From the NCBI GenBank assembly GCA_035493835.1, contig DATJHO010000090.1, positions 1 through 54,136 of the forward strand: DNA of 54,136 bases, read 5' to 3'. The position numbers and the translations under genes were made by a program. Position 1 is the stretch's first letter. The number at the start of each line of letters is the position of its first letter. Source of the DNA: DASZTU01 sp035493835. GTDB taxonomy: Bacteria; Pseudomonadota; Alphaproteobacteria; Rhizobiales; Devosiaceae. The notes under the pieces were generated by a model. It was not told where the DNA came from. It made no database searches and was given only the letters and a program-made list of their open reading frames with translations. Shown here piece after piece: positions 27,236 through 35,492 of the stretch.

Positions 27236-27400
27236 TTGCGGCAAGGCGGCTGCCGGCCCTCCGGCTTCGACTACATGCGGCCGCTCTTTGCCATCGGCAT
27301 CGTGGCCAGCGTCGACATCAGCTACGGCCCGGTCGCCGCTACCAAGTTCTGGGACAGCCCGTTTGTCGGCATCATGATTCCGGGCCCGTCCCAACCACGG
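27236..27400 (+). pseudogene. N-terminal relic of an acyltransferase-3 (OafA-like) membrane protein
   Basis: The frame starting at 27236 reads GFDYMRPLFAIGIVASVDIS followed by YGPVAATKFWDSPFVGIMI, resembling the first membrane helix region of acyltransferase-3 proteins. It then runs directly into a repeat fragment (CGTCATCCCGGCTTCCGCCGG, 27401-27421) and stops. The expected catalytic histidine in the first helix is absent (VASVDIS). More than 250 residues are missing. I read it as a decayed gene start; similarity is judged by eye. Confidence 0.45.
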
Positions 27401-27440
27401 CGTCATCCCGGCTTCCGCCGGAATGACCCCATGGAGGGGG

Positions 27441-27767
27441 CTACCTAACGCTCGAAAAGCTGGTCGGCGCGAGGAACGAATTGGCGACGTTGGCAACGAT
27501 CGGGCCGTCCTTCTCGCTTTCATCGCGCGCCACGAGCCACTCCGGATCCGAAATGAAGGCCGCCCATTTCTGCTGCCGTTCGGCCAGCGATTCCCAGGCG
27601 AGCAGGTAGGTCAGGTCGTTGCTCGCGGGCCCCGCCAGCGTGGTCCAGAAGCCGGCCTGGCGAATGCCGTGCTTTTCCCAAATCCGGAGGGTTTGCGTCT
27701 CGAAACGCTTGAGCAGGGCCGGCATGCGGCCGGGCAGGCAGCTGTAGACGCGAAGTTCGTAAATCAT
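27441..27767 (-). CDS. NIPSNAP family protein
   Basis: 108-residue ferredoxin-like alpha-beta protein of the NIPSNAP family. The family start MIYELRVYSCLPGRMPALLKRF and the segments GFWTTLAGPASNDLTYLLAW and RQQKWAAFISDPEW are clear. Function in bacteria is not established; relatives form small dimeric barrels related to mono-oxygenase-like folds. Single gene on the minus strand between the acyltransferase relic and yggT. Confidence 0.9.
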   Translation of the reverse strand: MIYELRVYSCLPGRMPALLKRFETQTLRIWEKHGIRQAGFWTTLAGPASNDLTYLLAWESLAERQQKWAAFISDPEWLVARDESEKDGPIVANVANSFLAPTSFSSVR

Positions 27768-27959
27768 TTTGGTTAGCTCCGGTTTGGGTGCCCGACCTTA
27801 TGGCGAGTCCATGCCGCCGTCAGCCCCCGCACGCGTATGCTAACCACTCGTGATCACTATGCCATTGCCGCCTTGCCGCTCCCACGGCGAGCGGCTAGAT
27901 AGTTGCGGCCGAATTCATCGCCGAGGCGCGCTCGGATCGCGCTCTGAATGGAGAACCTT

Positions 27960-28250
27960 ATGCGCGCGATTCTCGATGTGATCATGCTGGTCCTGCAGCT
28001 CTACTGGTATGTGGTGCTGGCCATGATCATCATGAGCTGGCTGATCTCGTTCAACGTGGTCAACACCCGCAACGAGTTCGTCAACCAGATCTGGCGCATC
28101 CTCAATGCCCTGACCGAGCCGGTGCTGCGGCCGATCCGGCAGCGACTCCCGAGCTTTTCCGGCCTCGACCTGTCGCCGCTGGTCCTGTTCATCATCATCT
28201 ACTTCATCCAGCAGATCATCATCCGCTACATCTATCCCAACGTTTTCTAG
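27960..28250 (+). CDS. YggT family membrane protein
   Basis: 96-residue protein with two hydrophobic helices (about 4-26 and 70-92) and the YggT hallmark LTEPVLRPIRQRLPSFSGLDLSP between them. Role unclear; relatives are tied to osmotic tolerance and, in Gram-positives, cell division. An in-frame ATG at 27948 has no ribosome binding site, whereas GGAG stands 6 bases before ATG 27960. The DUF167 gene starts three bases after the stop, a frequent pairing in Proteobacteria. Confidence 0.92.
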   Translation: MRAILDVIMLVLQLYWYVVLAMIIMSWLISFNVVNTRNEFVNQIWRILNALTEPVLRPIRQRLPSFSGLDLSPLVLFIIIYFIQQIIIRYIYPNVF

Positions 28251-28253
28251 GCC

Positions 28254-28565
28254 TTGGCTGATTTTTACCGGTCAACCGAACATGGGCTGACGCTGCATGT
28301 CCGCGTGACCCCGAGGGCTGCGGCGGATCGGATCGACGGCGTCGAACTCAGGGATAACGGCCAAAACGTGCTGCGCGTGCGGGTGCGGGCCGTGCCCGAC
28401 AAGGGCAAGGCCAATGCGGCGGTGATTGCCCTTCTCGCCGAGGCGTTCGGGGTGCCGAATTCATCGGTTGCGGTGATAAGCGGGGAGACCGCCCGGATGA
28501 AGACCATCGCCATTACCGGCGATGCGGCCCTCCTTGTCGACGTGGCGCGCCGCTTTTCTGGCTGA
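28254..28565 (+). CDS. DUF167 (YggU) family protein
   Basis: 103-residue soluble protein of the DUF167/YggU fold, function unknown. Conserved RVTPRAAADRIDG, LRVRVRAVPDKGKANAAVI and the final SGETARMKTIAI are all present. The most likely start is TTG at 28254, three bases after the yggT stop; no ATG occurs before the conserved part. Probably translated by coupling with yggT. Confidence 0.9.
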   Translation: MADFYRSTEHGLTLHVRVTPRAAADRIDGVELRDNGQNVLRVRVRAVPDKGKANAAVIALLAEAFGVPNSSVAVISGETARMKTIAITGDAALLVDVARRFSG

Positions 28566-28574
28566 CCGGCGGCG

Positions 28575-29189
28575 CTATGGGCCGCTGGCGGTAGTCCCGT
28601 AGAGAATCACCGAAAGAATCCGCCGGTTGTGAGCCGAAAGCTCGCCAAGGGGGATCGGCGGCAACCGGTGATGGGCGCCGCGAGCCCCGTCGGTAAGCAG
28701 GCTCGCCAGCTCGCCGGGGATGATCCCCGGATTGAGCGTCAGCAGCTTTTTCTGCTCCATGGCAACGATCAGCGTTTCGAGCTCCGCGTGGAAATAGGTG
28801 GCCTGCTCCACCATGATGTCCCGCGCCAGCCGATAGGCCTGGTCGAAGATTTCGGCCGCATGCGGCGAGGTGGCCAGCAGGCGCCTCGCCTCGCCGAAGC
28901 GCACGTCGAAAATATCGGTAAGCACGTCGACGGCGCTGCCGCCTTGCCGCAGCTGGCTCCAGCCAGCCGCCAAGCCGAGCTCGACGACATCGTCGCCGTA
29001 AGCCCGCATCACGCAGCGGAACGCATCAGCCTTGTTGGAATAGTGATGGTAAAGCGCGCGCCGCGTCACGCCGCACAGCTGGGCCAGCTCGCTCATCGTC
29101 AGTTGTTCATAGCCGTACGCAAGAAATGCCTGCTCCAGTCGCTGGACCAGGGGGTCGCGCGGCTTCTCATATTGCTCATTACCCGGAAT
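28575..29189 (-). CDS. TetR/AcrR family regulator (probable ATT start)
   Basis: DNA-binding repressor. The HTH is TMSELAQLCGVTRRALYHHYSNK and helix 1 of the fold (DPLVQRLEQAFLAYGYEQL) lies upstream of the first ATG (29096). That ATG would delete helix 1. Going upstream in frame there is no ATG, GTG or TTG before the stop at about 29228; ATT at 29189, with GGGAG ten bases before it, would give 204 residues. A frameshift is the alternative, since an ATG in another frame lies at 29177. The ligand-binding half is unremarkable. Divergent, 64 bases away, is a small basic protein gene that it may control. Confidence 0.75.
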   Translation of the reverse strand: MPGNEQYEKPRDPLVQRLEQAFLAYGYEQLTMSELAQLCGVTRRALYHHYSNKADAFRCVMRAYGDDVVELGLAAGWSQLRQGGSAVDVLTDIFDVRFGEARRLLATSPHAAEIFDQAYRLARDIMVEQATYFHAELETLIVAMEQKKLLTLNPGIIPGELASLLTDGARGAHHRLPPIPLGELSAHNRRILSVILYGTTASGP

Positions 29190-29253
29190 TGTGAGAAGTC
29201 TCCCGCCATTTAAGTGGCACGCGGCAAGTCGATGTTAGCCGCAGGGGGGAATA

Positions 29254-29580
29254 ATGGAAACGACAAAGCAGGATGAGCATCGCGAAGTTCGCCATGCACA
29301 AATGACGTCGGCGGTGCCGGCAGAAACCGCGGCCTCGGCACTTGCGAGCTGGCCAGCAATTTCGCTGTGGAACTGGGGGCCGTTTCTGGAAGGTCTGGAG
29401 CCGCCGCGCTTTGCCGGACGGCGGCGCTATGTAATTGGCATCGAGGCGCGGCGCCATGACCGGGTGCGCCGCCATCGCTGGCAATTGGATGTAGCCGAAA
29501 CGCCGGCCCGCCGCGAGCATCGCCTCCGGCGCAAGCTTGCCCGCACCGTGCGCCGGGATCGTCTCATGCTCGCGATGTAA
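29254..29580 (+). CDS. Hypothetical basic protein
   Basis: 108 residues, not recognised. The N-terminal half contains WPAISLWNWGPFLEGLEPPR, the C-terminal half is strongly basic, with many Arg and His (ARRHDRVRRHRWQ, RREHRLRRKLARTVRRDR). No signal peptide or membrane segment. A ribosome binding site AGGGGGG sits just before the ATG and codon use is GC3-rich, which supports it as real. It could bind nucleic acid, but this is inference. Lies divergently next to the TetR gene. Confidence 0.55.
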   Translation: METTKQDEHREVRHAQMTSAVPAETAASALASWPAISLWNWGPFLEGLEPPRFAGRRRYVIGIEARRHDRVRRHRWQLDVAETPARREHRLRRKLARTVRRDRLMLAM

Positions 29581-29732
29581 CGGGGGAGCCCAGCCAAGCA
29601 AAAATCCGTTTGCCGAAGTAATCGCCTTCGTCCTAACGTTACCTATTCTGAGGGGGCGGGAGGCCGGCCAGGCGCAGCAAGACGCCATCCGGAAAGTGTC
29701 CCCCGAGCAACATCAAGGACGAGGGACAATTC

Positions 29733-31874
29733 ATGACTTTGCTACTATGGCTGATCGTGATTTGTGGGGCGCTGTCGATCGTTTACGGCATCGTGACCAC
29801 GCGAGGACTGCTTGCTGCAGATGCTGGCACCGCCCGCATGCAGGAAATCTCCGCCGCCGTACGTGAAGGTGCTTCCGCCTATTTGAAGCGCCAATACACA
29901 ACGATCGGCATCGTTGGCATCGTCATCTTCGTTCTCGCCTGGTATTTTCTGGGCGTCTATGCGGCAGTCGGCTTCTTGATCGGGGCCGTGCTTTCGGGTG
30001 CCGCCGGCTTCATCGGCATGAACGTTTCCGTCCGCGCCAATGTGCGCGTGGCGCAGGCGGCAACCAAATCGCTGGCCGGCGGCCTCGACCTCGCCTTCAA
30101 GTCGGGGGCGGTCACCGGCCTTCTGGTCGCCGGACTCGGGCTGCTCGGGGTCACCCTCTATTTCAGCTATCTCATCGGGGTTGCAGGCTTTGCCCCCACA
30201 GATCGCACGGTGATCGATGCCCTGGTCGCCACCTCCTTCGGCGCCTCGCTGATCTCGATTTTCGCGCGCCTGGGCGGCGGCATCTTCACCAAGGGCGCCG
30301 ATGTGGGCGGCGACATGGTGGGCAAGGTCGAAGCCGGCATTCCCGAGGACGATCCGCGCAATCCGGCGACCATTGCCGACAATGTCGGCGACAATGTCGG
30401 CGATTGCGCCGGCATGGCGGCGGATTTGTTCGAGACCTACGTGGTGACGATCGTCGCCACCATGGTCCTCGCCGCGATCGTTTTGCCCGATGCCTACAAG
30501 CTCGCCGGCATGGTGCTGCCGCTGGCAATCGGCGGCGCCTGCGTCGTTACCTCGATCATCGGCACCTATTTCGTCCGGCTCGGGCCTTCGGGCAGCATCA
30601 TGGGCGCGCTCTACAAGGGCATTTTCGCCACCGGGGTTTTGTCGCTGATCGTGTTGCTGCCGGTGCTGGCGCTGGTTTTCGGGGGCCTGAACGTGCCGCT
30701 GGGCAATGCCGACAAGGCGTTCACGCCCTGGAACCTCTTCTGGTGCGGCGTCACCGGACTCGTGATCACCGGGCTCATCATCGTCATCACCGAATACTAT
30801 ACCGGCACCGGAAGGCGGCCGGTCAAATCCATCGCCGAGGCATCGATCACCGGCCACGGCACCAATGTCATCCAGGGCCTCGCCGTCTCGCTCGAGGCCA
30901 CGGCGCTGCCAGCGCTGGTGATCATCGCCGGCATCATCGTTGCCTATAACCTCGCCGGCCTCTTCGGCATCGCCGTCGCAGTCGCCACCATGCTGGCGCT
31001 CGCCGGCATGGTGGTGGCGCTCGATGCCTTCGGGCCGGTCACCGACAATGCCGGTGGCATCGCCGAAATGGCCGGGCTCGACAAGGAAGTGCGGCACAAT
31101 ACCGATGCGCTCGATGCGGTCGGCAACACCACCAAGGCCGTGACCAAAGGCTATGCCATCGGCTCGGCGGGCCTCGGCGCACTGGTACTGTTCGCGGCCT
31201 ACACGCAGGACCTGCAATATTTTGCCGCAAAGGCCGCCGAGGGCACCTTCTTCTACGGCATGGGCGCCGTGAATTTCTCCCTCGCCAACCCCTATGTGGT
31301 CGTCGGCCTGTTGTTTGGCGGCCTGTTGCCGTTCCTCTTCGGCGGCATGGCGATGACCGCCGTCGGCCGCGCCGCACAATCGGTGGTGATGGAAGTCCGG
31401 CGGCAGTTCAAGGCTGATCCCGGCATCATGGCCGGCACCTCAAAGCCCGATTACGCCAAGGCCGTCGACATGCTGACCAAAGCGGCGATCCGCGAAATGA
31501 TCGTGCCCTCGCTGCTGCCGGTCTTGTCGCCGATCGTGGTGTTCCTGGTGATCTTCCTCATCGCCGGCAAGGCCAACGCCTTTGCCGCGCTCGGCGCCAT
31601 GCTGCTGGGCGTCATCGTCACCGGCCTCTTCGTCGCCATCTCCATGACCGCCGGCGGCGGCGCCTGGGACAACGCCAAGAAGAGTTTTGAGGACGGCTTT
31701 GTCGATAGCCACGGCCAGACCTACTACAAGGGTTCCGACGCGCACAAGGCGTCGGTGACCGGCGACACCGTCGGAGACCCGTACAAGGATACGGCGGGGC
31801 CGGCGGTGAACCCGATGATCAAGATTACCAACATCGTGGCGCTGTTGCTGTTGGCCGTGCTGGCGATGCATTGA
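29733..31874 (+). CDS. hppA: Membrane-bound proton-pumping pyrophosphatase, K+-insensitive type
   Basis: Couples pyrophosphate hydrolysis to proton export across the inner membrane. 713 residues with about 16 helices. The pyrophosphate-binding segment KGADVGGDMVGKVEAGIPED followed by DPRNPATIADNVGDNVGD is intact. GNTTKAVTKGYAIGS carries lysine 468 at the position that in potassium-dependent pumps is alanine, so potassium independence is expected. It complements the soluble Ppa encoded at the left end of the window and typically works under low light, oxygen or energy stress. Confidence 0.97.
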   Translation: MTLLLWLIVICGALSIVYGIVTTRGLLAADAGTARMQEISAAVREGASAYLKRQYTTIGIVGIVIFVLAWYFLGVYAAVGFLIGAVLSGAAGFIGMNVSVRANVRVAQAATKSLAGGLDLAFKSGAVTGLLVAGLGLLGVTLYFSYLIGVAGFAPTDRTVIDALVATSFGASLISIFARLGGGIFTKGADVGGDMVGKVEAGIPEDDPRNPATIADNVGDNVGDCAGMAADLFETYVVTIVATMVLAAIVLPDAYKLAGMVLPLAIGGACVVTSIIGTYFVRLGPSGSIMGALYKGIFATGVLSLIVLLPVLALVFGGLNVPLGNADKAFTPWNLFWCGVTGLVITGLIIVITEYYTGTGRRPVKSIAEASITGHGTNVIQGLAVSLEATALPALVIIAGIIVAYNLAGLFGIAVAVATMLALAGMVVALDAFGPVTDNAGGIAEMAGLDKEVRHNTDALDAVGNTTKAVTKGYAIGSAGLGALVLFAAYTQDLQYFAAKAAEGTFFYGMGAVNFSLANPYVVVGLLFGGLLPFLFGGMAMTAVGRAAQSVVMEVRRQFKADPGIMAGTSKPDYAKAVDMLTKAAIREMIVPSLLPVLSPIVVFLVIFLIAGKANAFAALGAMLLGVIVTGLFVAISMTAGGGAWDNAKKSFEDGFVDSHGQTYYKGSDAHKASVTGDTVGDPYKDTAGPAVNPMIKITNIVALLLLAVLAMH

Positions 31875-31924
31875 GGGGTGGATCCTGTGTGCTTGGGGGC
31901 TTGCCGGCCTGGATCGCCTGAGGC

Positions 31925-31995
31925 TGCCCCCTCACCACCCTAACTCTCTCCCCTCAGGGGGGACGGTGGGCCGGTAGGACCGGGTGAGGGGTGCA
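31925..31995. repeat. Partial F1-like repeat
   Basis: CCCCCTCACCACCCTAACTC at the left and GGGTGAGGGGTG at the right form a degraded version of the F1 ends, about 60 bases past the hppA stop. Confidence 0.6.
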
Positions 31996-32088
31996 CGCCT
32001 TCCGCATCCTCTGCGCGTTTCGCATCATCATTGCGATGATTCATGCCCGCCCTGTACCAGCCGTTCGGCCGCAGCAACCTCTTGCGGC

Positions 32089-32120
32089 AAGGCCCGGAAC
32101 GATCCCGGGCCTTCGTCTTT
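32089..32120 (+). terminator. Probable terminator downstream of hppA
   Basis: Stem AAGGCCCGG / CCGGGCCTT (32089-32097, 32105-32113) followed by CGTCTTT on the plus strand. It is 215 bases from hppA and equally close to the convergent small gene, so it may serve both. Confidence 0.6.
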
Positions 32121-32129
32121 GCCCCGAGC

Positions 32130-32393
32130 CTATTTCGGCGTGCGCTCTTTTACATTGGCATGCGTGTTGGCGGACTCGGTATCGGTCGCCGGCGTTTTCG
32201 TGTCGGCGCCGGCGAACGGGCTGCCCTGGCCGGGGGCGAGGTCGCCGCTATGGCCGGCCTTGTTGGTCACGAACGGCTGGCTGTCCGTGGTGAGACCGTG
32301 CTGAAGGGCATTGAAGAGGTGGTCGTCCGCCCTGGCGACGCCCGCGATGGCGATCAGGGAAGCACCGGCGATAATCAGTGTACGGATTTTCAT
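32130..32393 (-). CDS. Small secreted protein of unknown function
   Basis: 87 residues: signal peptide MKIRTLIIAGASLIAIAGVARA, then a polar, low-complexity mature part of about 65 residues rich in Thr, Asp and Gly (GHSGDLAPGQGSPFAGADTK). No cysteines in the mature part, no domain recognised. AAGGAG lies seven bases before ATG 32393, which fixes the start; longer frames upstream lack a signal at their N-terminus. Probably periplasmic; single gene. Confidence 0.7.
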   Translation of the reverse strand: MKIRTLIIAGASLIAIAGVARADDHLFNALQHGLTTDSQPFVTNKAGHSGDLAPGQGSPFAGADTKTPATDTESANTHANVKERTPK

Positions 32394-32581
32394 GACAAGG
32401 CTCCTTGTTTTCGCATCAAGCCCCCTTTGCTTCACACCGTAGCAACACCTGAGGTGGCGGATTCGTCCATAGGCCCGAACAAAAACGCGTTGCCGACAAC
32501 AGTCTTTCTCTCCTCCGGCGATGTCCGCTAGAATGCGCAGGTATTGGCTATAGCTTCGTCCTCGGTTCACCGGAGATTGCC

Positions 32582-33268
32582 ATGTCCCGCATCATCGTCA
32601 TCGGCGGCCACGGCCGCACCGGCATCCTCATCATCGAACAGCTGATTGCGCACGGCGATACCGTCGTGGCCACCATCCGCAATCCCACCCACATGGCCGA
32701 TCTGGTAAAGCGCGGGGCCGAGACGGTGGTGCTGGATCTCGAGAAATCGAGCGGCCCGGATTTTGCAAAAGTGTTCGAGGGCGCTGATGCCATCGTGTTC
32801 GCGGCCGGGTCGGCGGAGGGCGAAGGGAGCGCGCTCGACAGGACCGGCACGCTGAAGACGGTGCGGGCCGCCGAGCGGGCCGGGGTTTTGCGCTATGTCA
32901 CCATTTCGTCCATCGGCGCCTCGACCGGCCTCAGGCTCAGCGGCGCCTGGGCGACGGACGAGATGCGCGATTACTACGAGCAGAAGCGCGCAGCCAACAA
33001 GCTGCTCCGCGCCTCCTCGCTGAACTGGACCATCCTCGAACCGGGCGAGCTGACCGACGAGAAGGGCACCGGCAAGATCACGCTCAGCGAAGCGGCGATC
33101 GCACACGGCTCCATTCCCCGCGCTGATGTTGCCGCGGTGGTCGTTGCGGCACTGCAAGAGCCCAAAACCATCGGCAGGACTTTTCAGCTCGTCGGCGGCG
33201 ACACGCCGATCGAAACGGCCATCCGGGAAACGGTCGCGCATCCGGTGGCCGACGCAACAGGCCGCTGA
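32582..33268 (+). CDS. NAD(P)-binding atypical SDR (YwnB/SDR_a5-like)
   Basis: 228-residue Rossmann-fold protein. Starts MSRIIVIGGHGRTGILIIEQL with the GxxGxxG nucleotide-binding loop, then VVATIRNPTHM, AIVFAAGSAE, YVTISSIGAS and YYEQKRAANKLLRASSLNWT, with the shortened C-terminus usual for NmrA-like atypical SDRs. Relatives bind NAD(P) as redox sensors or reductases; the role here is unknown. Monocistronic by context. Confidence 0.85.
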   Translation: MSRIIVIGGHGRTGILIIEQLIAHGDTVVATIRNPTHMADLVKRGAETVVLDLEKSSGPDFAKVFEGADAIVFAAGSAEGEGSALDRTGTLKTVRAAERAGVLRYVTISSIGASTGLRLSGAWATDEMRDYYEQKRAANKLLRASSLNWTILEPGELTDEKGTGKITLSEAAIAHGSIPRADVAAVVVAALQEPKTIGRTFQLVGGDTPIETAIRETVAHPVADATGR

Positions 33269-33538
33269 GCCGGCGATCCCGGAAAACAACGTTCCGATGA
33301 ACCGTAATTTTACCAATCCCAGCCATTTTGGGCCGCGGCGGCTGTAGCTTACTCGGATCAGGTGACTGCCGGTGGTCGGGACTCATGGCGACACGACAGG
33401 CGGTTCTCTTCCTGCTTTCGTCGGCGCGAATTCTGGCTTCGGCCAAACAACAATAATGTCAGCGAAACATCTATTTAGACCGGGGAGGGTCCGGCAACCG
33501 GCTAATTGTGGCCGGCTAGAACACAAGGGTCTTGGCGT

Positions 33539-34402
33539 ATGCGCCTGATTATCGGCATTATCGTCCTTTTCGCCAGCGTTGTAGGCGGTTACCTCGCGCA
33601 GGGCGGCAACATCATGGTGCTGGTCCAGCCGTTCGAGGCCCTGATCATCCTGGGGGCTGCATTTGGCGCCTTCATCATCGGCAATACGGGGCCGGTGCTC
33701 AAGCAGACCCTCAAGGTCTTCGGCACGCTGTTTCGCGGGCCGCGCTACAACAAGGCCGCCTATATCGAGCTGCTCGGCGTCCAGTTCAGCATCTTCAAGC
33801 TGGTGCAGGCCAAGGGTGTGCTGGCGCTGGAGCCGCATATCGAAAATCCGGAATCCTCGCCCCTTTTCCAGAACTTCCCGACCTTTGCCAAAAACCATCA
33901 CGCCGTGGAGTTCATGTGCGACTATCTGCGCATGGTCACCCTCGGCACGCGCAACACGCACGAAGTCGAAGCGCTGATCGATGAGGAACTCGAGACCCAC
34001 CATCAGGAAGGCTCGCGAGTGGTCGGCGCTCTCCAGGCCCTGGCCGACGGCACCCCGGCCCTTGGGATCGTGGGCGCGGTCCTCGGCGTCATCCACACCA
34101 TGGGCGCGATCACCGCGCCGCCCGCCGTGCTGGGCGAAATGATCGGCGGAGCGCTCGTGGGCACGTTCCTGGGCGTCTTCTGCGCCTACGGATTCTTCGG
34201 CCCGATGGCCCAGGCCCTGCGCAATATCTACGATGCGGAAGCCAAGTATCTGCTGTCGATGAAAGTCGGCTTGCTGGCCCACATTTCCGGCCACCAGCCG
34301 GCCATGGCCATCGAATTCGCTCGCAAGATGCTGATGTCGGAGGTGAGGCCCACCTTCCTCGAGGTCGAAGCGGCCACCGCCGGGCTGACGGCGCTAAGCT
34401 GA
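33539..34402 (+). CDS. motA: Flagellar motor stator protein MotA
   Basis: Proton-channel stator subunit of the flagellar motor, 287 residues of the E. coli type with four helices. The cytoplasmic loop has the rotor-contacting charges in YLRMVTLGTRNTHEVEALIDEE. The PALGIVGAVLGVIHTMG segment carries the functional proline. ATG 33539 begins MRLIIGIIVLFASVVGGYL; an in-frame codon at 33506 is less likely. It forms a pair with motB 29 bases downstream and has no other flagellar genes nearby in the window. Confidence 0.96.
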   Translation: MRLIIGIIVLFASVVGGYLAQGGNIMVLVQPFEALIILGAAFGAFIIGNTGPVLKQTLKVFGTLFRGPRYNKAAYIELLGVQFSIFKLVQAKGVLALEPHIENPESSPLFQNFPTFAKNHHAVEFMCDYLRMVTLGTRNTHEVEALIDEELETHHQEGSRVVGALQALADGTPALGIVGAVLGVIHTMGAITAPPAVLGEMIGGALVGTFLGVFCAYGFFGPMAQALRNIYDAEAKYLLSMKVGLLAHISGHQPAMAIEFARKMLMSEVRPTFLEVEAATAGLTALS

Positions 34403-34431
34403 GCCAGGGTTTTTCGGGAGTATAGCGCACC

Positions 34432-35367
34432 ATGGCTGAAGGCGATCCACCCTTCGTCATCAAGAAGATCAGGAAGATCCCGCACGCCCACCATGGCGGC
34501 AGCTGGAAGATCGCCTACGCGGACTTCATGACCGCGATGATGGCGTTCTTCCTGTTGATGTGGCTCATCAGCATGACCACCCCGGAGCAAAAGCGGGGCA
34601 TCGCCGATTATTTCTCGCCGCCCAACGTCAGCGAAAGCACCAGCGGCGCCGGTGGCGTGCTGGGCGGCACCGCCGATGACAGCCAAGAGGCCAAGCTCTC
34701 GGGCTCGAATTCCAACGCACAGGCCCTCACCTCGCCGGATAGCCAGCGCAAGAGCGGTCCCATGGTTGCCGTGAGGGGCGGCGACAACGAGCGCAGCGGG
34801 GAGCTCGAGGCGCAGGCCGCGGCGATCACCACCGCCAGTTCATCGTCGGTGGACGTCTCCTCCCGCTTCAACCAGGATTTCCAGGGCGCGGCCGCCAGCA
34901 TCCGCCAGGCCTGGCAGGCAATGCCCGACATCACCGACCTGAAGGACAATCTCGTTGTCGAGCAGGTAAAGGACGGCCTCATCATCAAGATCATGGACCA
35001 GCAGGGCCGGCCCATGTTCCCGCCCGGCTCCGCCCAGATGTACGATGCGACGCGCAAGGCCGTGGCCGCCATCGCGCCGGTGCTGCAGAGGCTGCCGAAC
35101 CAGATCGCCATTGCCGGCTTTACCGCTACCGGCATGACCTATCCCGATCCGCACCGCGGCCCCTGGGAGCTTTCCATGGACCGAGCCAACGCTGTGCGCG
35201 ATACCCTCGGTCAATACGGGCTCACCGACGACCGCATCAACTCGGTGAGCGGGCGTGCCACCAACGATCCGATCTTTCCGGACGACCCCTATATGGTGGC
35301 CAACAACCGGGTCGAAATCAAAGTGCTTTACCAGCCGCCATCCGTTCCACCGGATATGGCGCCCTAA
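34432..35367 (+). CDS. motB: Flagellar motor stator protein MotB
   Basis: Stator subunit that anchors the motor to peptidoglycan, 311 residues. One helix with the proton-binding aspartate D31 (ADFMTAMMAFFLLMWLIS), the plug region ISMTTPEQKRGIADYF, an unusually long Ser/Gly-rich linker (about 65-140), and the C-terminal OmpA-like peptidoglycan-binding domain (LPNQIAIAGFTAT, SMDRANAVRDTLGQYGL, NNRVEIKV). Cotranscribed with motA. Confidence 0.96.
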   Translation: MAEGDPPFVIKKIRKIPHAHHGGSWKIAYADFMTAMMAFFLLMWLISMTTPEQKRGIADYFSPPNVSESTSGAGGVLGGTADDSQEAKLSGSNSNAQALTSPDSQRKSGPMVAVRGGDNERSGELEAQAAAITTASSSSVDVSSRFNQDFQGAAASIRQAWQAMPDITDLKDNLVVEQVKDGLIIKIMDQQGRPMFPPGSAQMYDATRKAVAAIAPVLQRLPNQIAIAGFTATGMTYPDPHRGPWELSMDRANAVRDTLGQYGLTDDRINSVSGRATNDPIFPDDPYMVANNRVEIKVLYQPPSVPPDMAP

Positions 35368-35492
35368 CGCTGATCCAAGGCCCCCTCACTACGCGCCTCA
35401 ACCTCTCTCCCCTTGACCCGAGCGTAAACCAAAACCTGTCAATCCGGCGGCCACCGCGCTAGTCTCTCACGGAGACTGTCGGAGGTTTGACC

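Noticed and set aside
29745..31379. 544-codon minus-strand frame opposite hppA
   Set aside because: Composition (Asp, Gly, His, Arg) is that of antisense to a membrane protein gene; nothing recognisable.
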